From Paraburkholderia caffeinilytica (GTDB lineage: Bacteria > Pseudomonadota > Gammaproteobacteria > Burkholderiales > Burkholderiaceae): 64,000 bases of DNA. Position 1 is the first letter of the stretch, and each line of letters opens with the position of its first letter. The DNA lies in NCBI RefSeq assembly GCF_003368325.1, contig NZ_CP031467.1, positions 4,216,001-4,280,000 of the forward strand. Direction: 5' to 3'. Of the stretch, positions 7,997 to 17,991 are shown piece after piece. The position numbers and the translations under genes were made by a program. The notes below the pieces were generated by a model. It was given only the letters and a program-made list of their open reading frames with translations. It was not told the origin of the DNA and did not search any database.

Positions 7997-9322
7997 ATGT
8001 CCACGCGTTTCCGCGGGGTTGTCCTTACCCTGCTGTTTCTGGCAATGCTGATCAACTATATGGATCGTGCGGCACTTTCCATCGCGATGCCGTTCATTTC
8101 GAAAACGTTCAGCCTTTCGCCGTCGGAGAAGGGCATCGTTTTCAGCAGCTTCTTTGTGGGCTATGCGCTGTTCAACGTGATTGGAGGCTATCTGTCCGAT
8201 CGTATCGGCCCGAAGCGCGTTTTCACGTGGGCGATGCTCTGCTGGTCTGGATGTTGCGCGCTGACGGCGGCGGCATCGGGCTTTGTCTCGTTGCTGATGT
8301 TCCGTACGGCATTTGGGATGGGTGAGGGCCCCATCTCGGCGACCGCAAATCGCACGGTGGCAAACTGGTTTCCAACTGGCGAGCGTGCTCGTGCCGTGGG
8401 ACTGAACCAGGCGGGTGGCCCGCTAGGCGGCGCGCTCGCTGGCCCTGTGGTGGGTTTCATGGCGATCCAGTTTGGATGGCGGCTGGCGTTTGTCGTGGTC
8501 GGATGCCTGGGTATGCTGTGGGTGCTGGCGTGGGTGCGTCTGGCGACTGACCATCCCCTGCAGAACGCGCGCGTGTCGAGCGAAGAAGCGGCGCTCATTG
8601 GCCCGGAAACAGCGACGGGCGTAGCCGGCCGCGCGCAGGCAGCCATTGAAGCGTCATCCGGCACCGCGCGTACCGTCTTTCGCAATCCCGCTGTGTATGT
8701 GATGGCGTTCTCGCTATTTTGTTGCAGCTACAACCAGTTTTTCTTCCTGACCTGGTTTCCGACGTATCTCGTCGAACAGAAGCATCTGTCGCTGGCCGAG
8801 ATGAGCGTGGTGTCGTCGTTTCCGTGGCTGGCCGGTGCGCTCGGCTACGTGCTGGGCGGGCTTGCGATCGACGCTATATATCGTTTGACCGGAAAAGTCC
8901 TGCTGTCACGCAAGGTTGTGCTGGTTGTGTGTCTTGCATTGGGTGGCGCTTGTGTTGCCCTGACCGGACAAATCGAGTCGGCGCGGGGGGCCGTGTCGGT
9001 CATGTCGATCGGTGTCGGTTTTGTCATGTTGACGTCGACAGCGTATTGGGCGCTGATTCAGACCATTGCACCGCGCGACGCGGTGGGTGGCGCAAGCGGG
9101 CTGATGCATGGACTCGGCAATATATCGGGGATCGTGGCGCCGACATTGACCGGCTTCGTGATACAGAGCACGCGAAGCTATTCGATGGCGTTTACGATCG
9201 CTGGCGCGTTGGCGTTGCTTGGGGCTGTGGCGGTCGCGTTTTTGATCCGGGACCCGGCCCCGCGCTGGCGAAGCGGCGGTGAGAGAGCCGGGTGGGCGCT
9301 TGCCTCGAAACGAAGGCCGTAG
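7997..9322 (+). CDS. MFS transporter, aldarate/hexuronate (ACS-type), second copy
   Basis: A 441-residue MFS protein starting at ATG 7997 with GGAGG 5 bp upstream; an in-frame GTG at 7970 would add nine unconserved residues. TM1 carries NYMDRAALSIAMPFIS, loop 2-3 GGYLSDRIGPKR and TM4 GEGPISATANR. It closely resembles the transporter at 3213-4502 throughout, with divergence mainly in the central loop and the extreme C-terminus (Arg-rich tail GGERAGWALASKRRP). Role: proton-coupled uptake of a sugar acid, by family and position next to the porin. Confidence 0.9.
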   Translation: MSTRFRGVVLTLLFLAMLINYMDRAALSIAMPFISKTFSLSPSEKGIVFSSFFVGYALFNVIGGYLSDRIGPKRVFTWAMLCWSGCCALTAAASGFVSLLMFRTAFGMGEGPISATANRTVANWFPTGERARAVGLNQAGGPLGGALAGPVVGFMAIQFGWRLAFVVVGCLGMLWVLAWVRLATDHPLQNARVSSEEAALIGPETATGVAGRAQAAIEASSGTARTVFRNPAVYVMAFSLFCCSYNQFFFLTWFPTYLVEQKHLSLAEMSVVSSFPWLAGALGYVLGGLAIDAIYRLTGKVLLSRKVVLVVCLALGGACVALTGQIESARGAVSVMSIGVGFVMLTSTAYWALIQTIAPRDAVGGASGLMHGLGNISGIVAPTLTGFVIQSTRSYSMAFTIAGALALLGAVAVAFLIRDPAPRWRSGGERAGWALASKRRP

Positions 9323-9737
9323 CGTCACGAGCGGCAACCCAGGCACCTGCTAAATTTTGTCATAGCAAACCCCGACGACTTTCGAACTCCTGCAGCCATA
9401 TTCCCATGGATTGGAACTCGCGAGCGGAACACGAGGACAGCCTAGTTTCATCATCTGCAGCGTCGGACTAGCATTTGACTCACGATGATGTGCCGAATAA
9501 CGGATTCAGTTCCAGTTTATGGAACCTCACGGCTGCGAACGCCTACTGAACAGGCAACGCCCGCCACGCGAGCCAGCGTCGCGCTGCGCCCCAGTCGACT
9601 ACAGTCTGACAGACTGACGAACGGCTGGAAAATTCGCGAACGCGGTATCACGAGAAGCGGGACAGCTTCATCGCATTCGCTCAATGGCATAACGGTGCGC
9701 CGGTTTGTCGGCCCGCGCATCAGACAGGAGACAGACA
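9323..9737. other. Intergenic, 415 bp, with a 15-bp palindrome at 9602-9616
   Basis: No convincing gene; the short frames here have no family resemblance. Bases 9602-9616 read CAGTCTG-A-CAGACTG, a perfect 7-1-7 palindrome 121 bp upstream of the next transporter start. The symmetry and promoter-proximal position fit an operator controlling the transporter plus talarate/galactarate dehydratase. The cognate regulator is not in the window. Confidence 0.4.
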
Positions 9738-11120
9738 ATGAACGACCACCCGTCATCCGCTAACGCGGAACTGGCGATGCCATCCGTCACCAACGCGCGG
9801 AGCGCCGCTGCCGCTACAACCCGCACACGTTACCGGTTCGTGACACTGGCGCTCATCACCATCGTCCTTGCGCTCAGTTCGGGCGATCGGGCGGCGATGT
9901 CCGTCGCGGGCTCCGCGATGGCGAAAGAGCTTCACATCACATCGGTCGAGCTCGGCTATATCTTCTCCGCTTTTAGCTGGGCCTATGTGATCTTCCTGAT
10001 TCCGGCGGGCTGGCTGACGGATCGCATCGGCTCGAAGAAAGCGATGTTCAGCGCGATCGTGGTGTGGTCCGCGTTCACCGTTTGCATGGGTCTCGTGCAT
10101 TTTATCGGCCTCGTCGTGCCGCTGTTGCTCGCCTTGCGGTTTCTGCTTGGCGTCGCCGAGTCGCCGGTCGGTCCTGCGTCCGGCCGGATCATTGCGGCCT
10201 GGTTCCCCGCTTCTGAGCGCGGTGTGGCCGGCGCAATCTTCAACAGCGCCCAGTATGTCTCTCTCGCACTCTTCACGCCGTTCATGGGCTGGCTGTGCCA
10301 TGCGTTCGGTTGGGAATACGTATTCATCGCGATGGGCGGCGTGGGGCTGGTGATTGCGACGATCTGGTGGAAGAACTACTACCTGCCGGTCAGGCACCCG
10401 TCGATGAGCGCAAGCGAACTCGAACACATTCGTGCGGGTGAGGGCCTGGTTGATCTCGAAGCGTCACAGAGGCAGGATAAAACCGGACCGGAGCGCTCCC
10501 AGTTGCGCGATATCGGTTCGTTGTTCAAAAGCAGGATGCTGGTCGGCATCTTTATCGGCCAGTACTGTATCAGCGCCATTACGTGGTTCTTCGTGACGTG
10601 GTTTCCGATCTACCTTGTGAAGGATCGTGGCTTCGACATTCTTCAGGCCGGTTTCGTGGCATCGATTCCCGCGCTCGCCGGATTGATCGGCGGTGTCGCG
10701 AGCGGTTTCGTATCCGACGGCCTGCTGAAGAAAACCGGCTCGCTCAGCATTGCCCGCAAAGGGCCGGTGATCGTCGGCTTCCTGTTGAGCGCGAGCATGA
10801 TCCTGTGTAACTACGTGAATTCCCAATGGCTGGTGGTCGGCCTGATGAGCCTGGCATTTTTCGGCAAGGGATTTGGTGCGCTGAGCTGGACGATTCTCGC
10901 CGATACGGCGCCGCGCGAAATCATCGGTACGACCGGCGGTGTGTTCAACGCGCTCGGCAACAGCGCGGGCATCGTCACGCCGGTGGTCATCGGCTACCTG
11001 CTGCAAAGCACGGGATCCTTTAGCGCGGCGCTGGTTTATGTCGGCGCGCACGGTCTGGTCGCCGTATTGAGCTATGGGCTGATTGTCGGAAAGATCCAGC
11101 GCTATCAGCTGAAAGCGTGA
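9738..11120 (+). CDS. MFS transporter, glucarate/galactarate type
   Basis: A 460-residue MFS carrier; ATG 9738 follows CAGGAG. The N-terminus is a ~30-residue Ala/Thr-rich tail, then TM1 with LSSGDRAAMSVAG and loop 2-3 GWLTDRIGSKK, a GudP/GarP-like arrangement. It is more distant from the two other MFS genes of the cluster than they are from each other. The next gene, about 50 bp downstream, encodes L-talarate/galactarate dehydratase, so aldarate import is the most economical role. Substrate is inference. Confidence 0.88.
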   Translation: MNDHPSSANAELAMPSVTNARSAAAATTRTRYRFVTLALITIVLALSSGDRAAMSVAGSAMAKELHITSVELGYIFSAFSWAYVIFLIPAGWLTDRIGSKKAMFSAIVVWSAFTVCMGLVHFIGLVVPLLLALRFLLGVAESPVGPASGRIIAAWFPASERGVAGAIFNSAQYVSLALFTPFMGWLCHAFGWEYVFIAMGGVGLVIATIWWKNYYLPVRHPSMSASELEHIRAGEGLVDLEASQRQDKTGPERSQLRDIGSLFKSRMLVGIFIGQYCISAITWFFVTWFPIYLVKDRGFDILQAGFVASIPALAGLIGGVASGFVSDGLLKKTGSLSIARKGPVIVGFLLSASMILCNYVNSQWLVVGLMSLAFFGKGFGALSWTILADTAPREIIGTTGGVFNALGNSAGIVTPVVIGYLLQSTGSFSAALVYVGAHGLVAVLSYGLIVGKIQRYQLKA

Positions 11121-11172
11121 TCCTGCGACCTGCATGGACATCGACACTATTCATTTTTTGAACGGAGAAGTT

Positions 11173-12351
11173 GTGAACACATCGTCTACCCAAACACTCG
11201 CGCATCTGTCACGCGGCGCGGCAAGTACGGATCGCATCACGGGCGTGAAGGTTTCGCTGACTTATCTGCCGCTCGCGGCGCCCATCAGCGATGCGAAGGT
11301 GCTGACTGGCCGTCAGAAGCCGCTTACGGAAATCGCCTTTATCTTCGCCGAGATCAGCACTGAAAGCGGCCACCGGGGCATCGGCTTCGGCTACTCGAAG
11401 CGCGCAGGCGGTCCAGGTATGTTCGCGCATGCGAACGAAATCGCGCCTGAACTGATCGGCGAAGATCCGAACGACATCGCGCGCATCTGGAACAAGTTGT
11501 GTTGGGCGGGTGCCTCGATGGGCCGCAGCGGCTTGACCACCCAGGCCATCGCACCTTTCGACATCGCGCTATGGGACCTCAAGGCAAAGCGTGCCGGCTT
11601 ACCGCTGGCGAAGCTGCTCGGCGCACATCGTGACTCGGTGCGCTGCTACAACACGTCGGGCGGCTATCTATCGATGCCACTCGATCGCGTGCTCGAGAAC
11701 ATCGACGCTTCTCGTGAGCGGGGGATTGGCGGCATCAAGATCAAGGTCGGCCAGCCGGACACGGCAGTCGATCTGCAGCGCGTCACAGCGGTACGCAAAC
11801 ATCTCGGCGACAGTTTCCCTTTTATGGTCGACGCGAATCAGCAATGGGACCGCGCGACCGCTCAACGTTTCGGTCGTGTGCTCGAACAGTTCGATCTGAC
11901 ATGGATCGAAGAGCCGCTCGACGCGTACGATGTCGAAGGCCATGCGGCGCTGACGGCGTCGCTCGATACGCCGATCGCCACCGGCGAAATGCTGACGAGC
12001 TTCGGTGAACACGCGCAACTGATTACGGCGCACGCGTCTGACTTCATTCAGCCGGATGCGCCTCGCGTCGGCGGAATTACACCTTTTCTGCAGATCATGA
12101 GTCTGGCGGATTTCAAGGGGTTCAGCCTCGCGCCGCACTTCGCGATGGAAATTCACCTGCATCTCGCTGCGGCTTATCCGCGCGAACCGTGGCTTGAACA
12201 TTTCGAGTGGCTGGAGCCGATGTTCAACGAGCGGCTCGAACTTCGTGACGGCCGGATGCATGTGCCGAATCGTCCGGGCCTGGGTTTCAGCCTCAGCGAT
12301 CAGGCACGTGCGTGGACTACCGAGTCTGCTTCGTTTGGCACGGGGGCCTAA
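11173..12351 (+). CDS. L-talarate/galactarate dehydratase
   Basis: An enolase-superfamily protein that closely follows the characterised Salmonella L-talarate/galactarate dehydratase as I recall it. Shared blocks include SDAKVLTGRQKPLTE, FGYSKRAGG, WAGASMGRSG, GGIKIKVGQP, VDANQQWDR, WIEEPLDAYD, ATGEMLTS and LAPHFAMEIHLHL. The KxK motif, Asp/Glu/Glu metal ligands and APHF histidine are intact. It dehydrates galactarate or epimerises/dehydrates L-talarate to 5-keto-4-deoxyglucarate. I favour GTG 11173, with GGAGAAGT just upstream. An ATG at 11134 would add 13 residues but has no ribosome site. A terminator-like hairpin follows the stop. Confidence 0.9.
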   Translation: MNTSSTQTLAHLSRGAASTDRITGVKVSLTYLPLAAPISDAKVLTGRQKPLTEIAFIFAEISTESGHRGIGFGYSKRAGGPGMFAHANEIAPELIGEDPNDIARIWNKLCWAGASMGRSGLTTQAIAPFDIALWDLKAKRAGLPLAKLLGAHRDSVRCYNTSGGYLSMPLDRVLENIDASRERGIGGIKIKVGQPDTAVDLQRVTAVRKHLGDSFPFMVDANQQWDRATAQRFGRVLEQFDLTWIEEPLDAYDVEGHAALTASLDTPIATGEMLTSFGEHAQLITAHASDFIQPDAPRVGGITPFLQIMSLADFKGFSLAPHFAMEIHLHLAAAYPREPWLEHFEWLEPMFNERLELRDGRMHVPNRPGLGFSLSDQARAWTTESASFGTGA

Positions 12352-12367
12352 GTAGCAGATGTAGCCA

Positions 12368-12400
12368 GCGCTCGTAGCACGAGCGCCGGGAGCTTTTTTT
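12368..12400 (+). terminator. Rho-independent terminator
   Basis: GCGCTCGT-AGC-ACGAGCGC forms a perfect 8-bp stem with a 3-base loop, followed 7 bp later by seven T residues. It lies just after the talarate/galactarate dehydratase stop and before uxuA. The gap before the T-run is longer than usual, so termination may be partial. Confidence 0.65.
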
Positions 12401-12425
12401 ACCATTCAGACAGAGTGTTGACATC

Positions 12426-13502
12426 ATGAAGATGATCTTTCGCTGGCACGGTCCGAAGGACCCGATCAGCCTGCAGTACATCCGCCAGATTCCGGGCCTC
12501 TACGGCATTGTGTCGTCGCTTTACGACCTGCCGCTCGGCGAAGTGTGGCCGGGCGAGCGGATTCAGGTGCTGACCGGCGCTGCGGCGGCGCACGGCCTCA
12601 GGATGGAGGTCGTCGACAGCTTCCGCGTGCATGAGGAGATCAAGCTCGGCCGGCCGGGCCGCGAAAAACTGATGCCGCAGTACATCTCCACCCTGAAGAA
12701 TCTTGCGGCGAGCGGCATAAAAGTGGTTTGCTACAACTTCATGCCGGTGTTCGACTGGACGCGCACGCAGATGGAATTTCCGCTGTCGGATGGTTCGAAC
12801 ACGCTTTCGTTCGAAGCAGAGCGGGTGGAGCAGCTGGATGTGTCGAAGGGCATTCCACTGCCCGGCTGGGGCACACGCTATACGCCGGAAAAGCTGCAGG
12901 CACTGCTGGACGAATACGCCTCGGTGACCACCGAGCAGATGTGGAGCAACCTCGAATATTTCCTGTCGCAACTTGTTCCGGTCGCCGAAGAACTCGGTCT
13001 CAAGCTCGCGCTGCATGCAGACGATCCTCCGCGTCCGGTGTTCGGCCTGCCACGCATCATCAAGAACATCGACGATCACCGGCGCGTGCTCGATATCGTC
13101 GATTCGACAGCGAACGGCCTGACGCTGTGCAGCGGCACGCTCGGTTCCGATCTGCGCAACGACGTGCCGTCGTTCATCAACGAATTCGCGGCGCGTAAAC
13201 GCGTGCACTTCGTGCATCTGCGCAACGTCAAGGTTGGCGAAAACGGAGATTTCTACGAATCGGCGCATCTGACCCAATGCGGTTCCCTCGACATGGCCGA
13301 GATTGTCAAGGCGCTGCACGACGCCGATTTCCAGGGCTACGCGCGGCCCGACCACGGCCGCATGATCTGGGGCGAAACCGGCGTGCCGGGCTACGGCCTG
13401 TACGATCGCGCGCTCGGCATCATGTATCTGCAGGGTTTGTGGGAAGGTATCGGTAAGGAAAAAACTCGCGCACTCGCACAGCGCCCGCGTGTGGCGGCTT
13501 GA
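12426..13502 (+). CDS. uxuA: Mannonate dehydratase
   Basis: A 358-residue UxuA of the shorter form. Recognisable blocks are MIFRWHGPKDPI at the N-terminus, GIKVVCYNFMPVFDW, LALHADDPP, LCSGTLGSD, VHFVHLRNV and RPDHGRMIWGE. The Cys, His and Asp residues of these blocks form the metal/active site of the family. It converts D-mannonate to 2-keto-3-deoxygluconate, the second dehydration route in this cluster, so D-glucuronate (via fructuronate/mannonate) may also be a substrate. No fructuronate reductase is seen next to it. Confidence 0.95.
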   Translation: MKMIFRWHGPKDPISLQYIRQIPGLYGIVSSLYDLPLGEVWPGERIQVLTGAAAAHGLRMEVVDSFRVHEEIKLGRPGREKLMPQYISTLKNLAASGIKVVCYNFMPVFDWTRTQMEFPLSDGSNTLSFEAERVEQLDVSKGIPLPGWGTRYTPEKLQALLDEYASVTTEQMWSNLEYFLSQLVPVAEELGLKLALHADDPPRPVFGLPRIIKNIDDHRRVLDIVDSTANGLTLCSGTLGSDLRNDVPSFINEFAARKRVHFVHLRNVKVGENGDFYESAHLTQCGSLDMAEIVKALHDADFQGYARPDHGRMIWGETGVPGYGLYDRALGIMYLQGLWEGIGKEKTRALAQRPRVAA

Positions 13503-13545
13503 GCATGCCGGCAACGCTCGGGCAGAATAAAATCGGAGACGATGG

Positions 13546-14595
13546 ATGAAGAGAAACGGCAACGGTAAACCTACGGTGTCCGGCCGCCGCCGCTTTTGCA
13601 AGTTGGCAGCGGGCGTGGCGTTGACACCGTCGGTGAGCTGGGCGGCGAGCGACGCGATGCAAGCGCATGGAAAGGGCGCCGCGCACGCGGCGTTTCATGT
13701 CGCGGTGGGTGCGACGCTCACGGTTTATCGGCCTTTATCTGGTCGTCGCATACAACGCGCCTAGCGGTCTGACCGTGCATCCGCTCGCGGAAGACGGATC
13801 GATTGGCGACGCCGTATCACAGCGTGAGCATGTCGATGCAGGTGTCTACGCGCATCAGGTGCGTGTCGCGCCGGACAACCGCACGGTCGTATTGCCGACT
13901 CGCGGCAATGACGCTACCGCGACCAGGCCCGAAGATCCGGGTGCGTTGAAGGTGCCAGTTGCAGGACGGATAAGGGCAATTGACGGACGAGCAATCGGTA
14001 GCGCCGCACGACGGCTATGGTTTCGGTCCACGCCACGTCGATTTTCATCCGTCGAAACCGTGGATGTATGTGTCGATGGAGCGCGAGAACCAGTTGCAGA
14101 TGTTCGACATGAAAGCGGGGCGGCTGGCCCCGCAGCCCAGCTTCGTGAAGACGACGCTTTCGAAACCCGCGGAGGTGCATCCGCAACAGATTGTCGGACC
14201 CATTTATATCGCGTGATGGCCGATTCATCTATCTTGCGAACCGTGCGAACGGGACAACCGGGTTCGACGGGTAGAAAGTTTTCTCCGGCGGCGAGAATAG
14301 CATTGCGGTATTTCGCGTCGATTCTTCTACCGGTGAGCCTGTCCTGATCCAGACCGTGGCGACGGAGAGCTTCCATCCGCGCACCTTCTCGATTCGTTCG
14401 GATGGGCGCATGCTGGTGTCGGCGGCGGTCGAGCCGCTGCGAGTGCGCGAGGGCGACACGGTCCGCGATGTTCCCGCTGCGCTGACGGTGTTTCGCATCG
14501 CTGCTGACGGCCGCCTCACGCGCATCCGCAAATACCATGTCGAGACGGGCAACGACTGGATGTTCTGGTGCGGCATGGTGCCATTGGAAGTGTGA
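13546..14595 (+). pseudogene. Decayed lactonase family (beta-propeller, YbhE-like) protein
   Basis: Four collinear segments in different frames reconstruct one exported seven-bladed-propeller lactonase. They are a Tat-like leader with SGRRRFCKLAAG (frame of 13546); LVVAYNAPSGLTVHPL to RPEDPGALKV (frame shift near 13730); APHDGYGFGPRHVDFHPS to VGPIYIA (shift near 13975); and DGRFIYLANRANG onward (shift near 14212). The last frame also carries an in-frame TAG at 14272-14274 before it continues to RKYHVETGNDW and the stop. Three frameshifts plus one nonsense codon make it non-functional. It would have hydrolysed a sugar-acid lactone. Confidence 0.85.
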
Positions 14596-15655
14596 TGACG
14601 ACGATCGTACAAATCGAGGTCATGCGCGTAGCGATCGGTTTCGACGCCGGCCGACGCTTAACCGAAGACTCAGGGGCACGAGCAGGCGACGCATTCGACG
14701 CCGCGTCCAAGCAACTCGCGCGGATGGAATCCCTGCTCGTTAAGGTGGCACTTTCCGATGGACACATCGGCTGGGGTGAAGGATTCGGTCATGCCTGCAA
14801 TCCCGCGACGTTCGCGATGCTCGCGGGCGCGGCCGGACGTTTTTTATCGGCATGTCGTTCGATGCGGCGGCGCAACCTGAAGTGTTGAACGTGGCAGCGC
14901 AGCGCGCCTTCCATTCGTACGGCAGCACGGGGCCGACGATGTACGCGCTGTCCGCCGTCGATATCGCGCTGTGGAATCTCGCCGGCCAGGCAGCAGGCGT
15001 TCCACTATGCCGGATGCTGGGCGCGAGCCGCGCATGCGTGGACGGCTATGCGAGCCTCGTCAGCTACGACAATGATCCCGCAGAAGTGGCGCGACCGGTG
15101 CATCGCGTGCACGCCGAGGGATTCACGCAAATCAAGCTGCACGAAACATCGGCCGACGCAATTCGGGCGGCGCGCGAAGCGCTACCTGCCGAGGTTGAAT
15201 TGATGGTGGACGTGAATTGTCCCTGGTCGGTTGAGGAAGCCGCGCCGCAAGCTGCTCGCCTGCATTCGCAGGGACTCGCCTGGCTCGAGGAACCGGTCTG
15301 GCCGCCGGATGACTACGCCAGACTGACGCGGGTGCGCCGCAGCGGCGTGCCAATAGCGGCTGGCGAGAACGCCGCGGGCATCGCGGGCATCCGGCAATAT
15401 CTGGAAAGCGGCGCAGTGGACGTGCTGCAACCGCGCGTCACGAAGCTTGGCGGCGTCACCGCCGTCCGGGAGGTGATGACGCTGGCGAACCGGCACGGTG
15501 TGCGCGTCGTGCCTCACTGCTTCTTCTACGGCCCCGGACTGCTCGCGACTGCGCTCATTGTCGCGAGCCTACCGGATACGGTCGCGCTGGAGATGCCGGG
15601 TGTGCATTTCGAAGCGGCTACCTATGAAGGCCATGAGCTGGAAAACCGTGGATAA
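14595..15655 (+). pseudogene. Frameshifted enolase-superfamily (MR/MLE) dehydratase
   Basis: The start codon overlaps the lactonase stop (ATGA at 14592-14597 region). The first frame gives MTTIVQIEVMRVAIGF to GWGEGFGHACNPATF; after a frame change near 14845 the rest follows from MYALSAVDIALWNLAG, IKLHE, VDVNCPW, LEEPVWPPDD and AGENAAG. The Asp/Glu/Glu metal ligands survive in the second segment. The normal C-terminal capping segment is missing after HELENRG, so the gene is also truncated at the 3' end. The co-decay of this gene and the coupled lactonase points to loss of one branch of the pathway. Confidence 0.8.
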
Positions 15656-15732
15656 GTCACTCTGGTTTTCTTTCGCGTCGGCCAGAGCGCGACATCATCA
15701 CGTTGGACGATTATCCCGCACCAAGGGTCCCG

Positions 15733-16107
15733 CTATGGCAGGAGTGAAGCGTGTGCATTCAGGTAACGGTTGACCTCGCTCAGGAGAGCCGAGTGATAAC
15801 TTTCCGGTAGGCTCCAGTCGTCACTCAGGGACATCAGCTCTTCAATCCTGTCACGGAACGATTTGACAATATCTGCCCGCATCGAGACTGGAAGGTGCGC
15901 CAACACGGAAACCAGCAATTCGCCAACGACTGCAAGACGCGCACCGAGTTGAACAACGTTGATACCGTTTGCCTTGGATAGGATCACGACCGCATCGAGC
16001 AACAATACGTTGCTAGTCTTTTCAGATTCGTTGGCTGGTACTGCCGACGAATCAGGTAGGGTCTCAATGTCTGAGTCGGGTATCTGCATTTTGGAGATTC
16101 TGGACAT
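15733..16107 (-). CDS. Small receptor-linked protein (family member A)
   Basis: A 124-residue protein of unknown family with a ~45-residue polar lead and a conserved C-terminal ~75 residues. Core: NGINVVQLGARLAVVGELL, then AHLPVSMRADI, SFRDRIEELMSL, YHSALLSEVNRYLNA. Over 61 aligned positions it matches the protein at 24062-24418 at 47 by my count, without gaps. It starts 14 bp after the chemoreceptor gene 16122-17900 ends, on the same strand, so the two are presumably co-transcribed. No signal peptide or membrane span is evident; predicted all-alpha. Function unknown. Confidence 0.8.
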   Translation of the reverse strand: MSRISKMQIPDSDIETLPDSSAVPANESEKTSNVLLLDAVVILSKANGINVVQLGARLAVVGELLVSVLAHLPVSMRADIVKSFRDRIEELMSLSDDWSLPESYHSALLSEVNRYLNAHASLLP

Positions 16108-16121
16108 GATGGATTTCGCGA

Positions 16122-17900
16122 TCAGAAAGTTTTCCAGTCCACTTTCCCTGCATCGGCTGCGATGGCGGGCTTGTCTGCGATAGCGGCCGGAACGATCCCC
16201 GGCTGTGCGGACTCCGTGCGGCGTGTGGTGGAAATCCTGGAGACAGGCAAGCGGCGTTTGCTTTGCGGGATCGCCATGCGTGACGTAGATTGCCCCGTGT
16301 CGGCGACCTTGAACACTGCAACGGCATTCTTAAGATGTGTGGCCTGTTCTTCAAGTGACTGCGCGGCAGCTGCCGCCTGTTCAACGAGCGCCGCATTCTG
16401 TTGCGTCACTTCGTCCATCTGGCCGACTGCCAGATTCACCTGCTCAATGCCACGGCTCTGCTCTTCAGACGCAGCAGCAATTTCACCGACGATATCGGAG
16501 ACCTGTTTGATTGACTGCTTGACCTGCCCCATGGTGGCGCTGACTTCTGCCGCCTGCTTCACGCCGTCCTGAATCGTTGTCACGGACGAACTGATCAGTT
16601 CCTTTATTTCCTTGGCTGCCGCGGCGGAACGCTGGGCCAGACTGCGGACCTCGCTGGCAACCACAGCAAAGCCTCGCCCCTGTTCGCCGGCACGCGCGGC
16701 TTCGACGGCTGCGTTCAACGCGAGAATGTTCGTCTGGAAAGCAATGCCTTCGATTACGCCGGTGATATCGGAAATCTTGCTTGAGCTGCCGCTGATCTTC
16801 TCAATCGTGCCTACCATGGATTGAACAGCATCGTTGCCTGTATCGGCCATCTCTGTCGCGCTTGTTGCCAGTGCGCTTGCCTGGCGGGCATTGTCGGCGT
16901 TCTGCTTTACCGTTTCCGTCAACTGCGTCATGCTGGCTGCGGTTTCCTCAAGGGACGCCGCCTGTTCCCCGGTGCGCGCCGAGAGGTCCTGATTTCCCGC
17001 TGCGATCTGGGTTGAAGCTCCTGCGATAGCGTCTGTACCCGTGCGCACGCCACGGATTATATTGACCAGGCTACCATTCATCCTTCCAAGCGCTGCCATC
17101 AACTGACCGGTTTCGTCGTGAGTCGTCGCTTCAATGAGCGTTGTCAGGTCACCCTCGGCTACGGTGTTTGCTGTCTGGATGGCCTTGTTCAAAGGGCGCG
17201 AGATGGCTTTTGCGAGAAGTAGCGCAATGCCAAGGTTCAGTGCGACAACAGCCGCAAGCAGTGCGATAACCTTGTATCGTCCGCTCTCGTAGATGGCATT
17301 ACCACGCTGACTCGCGTCCTTGCCGCCCTGCACATTCATATCTACGATCTTCTGGAGGTCGTCGCCGGCCTCGTCGTATCGTTGCTGCGATATTCCACGT
17401 ATCAGATCTCTCGCTTCGTTGTTCTTGTTCGATCGGGATAGATCGAGCACCTTCTGGTGTTGAATCAGGTATTCATTCCACTCGGCCTTGAATTTTTCAT
17501 AGAGCTTCCGTTCTTCTGGTGAAGAGGTCAGATTTTCATACCCGGTGCGATTTTTCTCAAAATCCGACACCACTTCCTGCATATCCTTTTCGTATTTCTT
17601 CATATCGTTGTCGTCGGTGGACAGGATATGCTGCAACTCAGCGATGCGGAAATCTGAGGCGTTGGTATTCATCGCGGAAGAAAAGCGAGCGCCAGGCAAC
17701 CAGTTGACTGCCATATCGGTAGAGAGCTGGTTGACGGTCTCTAGCTCGACGATAGAAATTCCACCCAATACGATCGTGAGAAATATGCCAATAAAAAAAG
17801 AAACGATGAGTTTTGCTGAAATACTCAGATTTAGAAAGCGTTGAATCACTGGAAATCCTCGGAAGACGTGAGCGGGCAAGCTTGTAAGTGCGGTGAACAT
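16122..17900 (-). CDS. Methyl-accepting chemotaxis protein with 4-helix-bundle sensor and DWKTF tail
   Basis: About 592 residues. TM1 is around residues 27-47 and a periplasmic 4HB_MCP-type helical domain spans ~50-205. TM2 is around 208-233 ([14 protein letters not shown]), then a HAMP domain. A long signalling coiled coil follows, with the conserved hairpin tip [37 protein letters not shown] (seen at about 385-425). It ends in DWKTF, a CheR/CheB-tethering-type pentapeptide (xWxxF). A GTG at 17849 with AGGA upstream is an alternative start. A small helical protein follows immediately, and another copy of that family lies 91 bp upstream. Ligand unknown. Confidence 0.92.
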   Translation of the reverse strand: MFTALTSLPAHVFRGFPVIQRFLNLSISAKLIVSFFIGIFLTIVLGGISIVELETVNQLSTDMAVNWLPGARFSSAMNTNASDFRIAELQHILSTDDNDMKKYEKDMQEVVSDFEKNRTGYENLTSSPEERKLYEKFKAEWNEYLIQHQKVLDLSRSNKNNEARDLIRGISQQRYDEAGDDLQKIVDMNVQGGKDASQRGNAIYESGRYKVIALLAAVVALNLGIALLLAKAISRPLNKAIQTANTVAEGDLTTLIEATTHDETGQLMAALGRMNGSLVNIIRGVRTGTDAIAGASTQIAAGNQDLSARTGEQAASLEETAASMTQLTETVKQNADNARQASALATSATEMADTGNDAVQSMVGTIEKISGSSSKISDITGVIEGIAFQTNILALNAAVEAARAGEQGRGFAVVASEVRSLAQRSAAAAKEIKELISSSVTTIQDGVKQAAEVSATMGQVKQSIKQVSDIVGEIAAASEEQSRGIEQVNLAVGQMDEVTQQNAALVEQAAAAAQSLEEQATHLKNAVAVFKVADTGQSTSRMAIPQSKRRLPVSRISTTRRTESAQPGIVPAAIADKPAIAADAGKVDWKTF

Positions 17901-17991
17901 CGTTGCAAGGATTGCCTGACAACCAATTGCGGATAGGCTTACCTTAACTATTCGATTCGCTTGTAGCGGAATGGCACGGGCGTATGTCCGG

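Noticed and set aside
9485..9763. 92-codon frame between MFS genes
   Set aside because: No ribosome site, no family similarity, runs into the start of a real gene in another frame.
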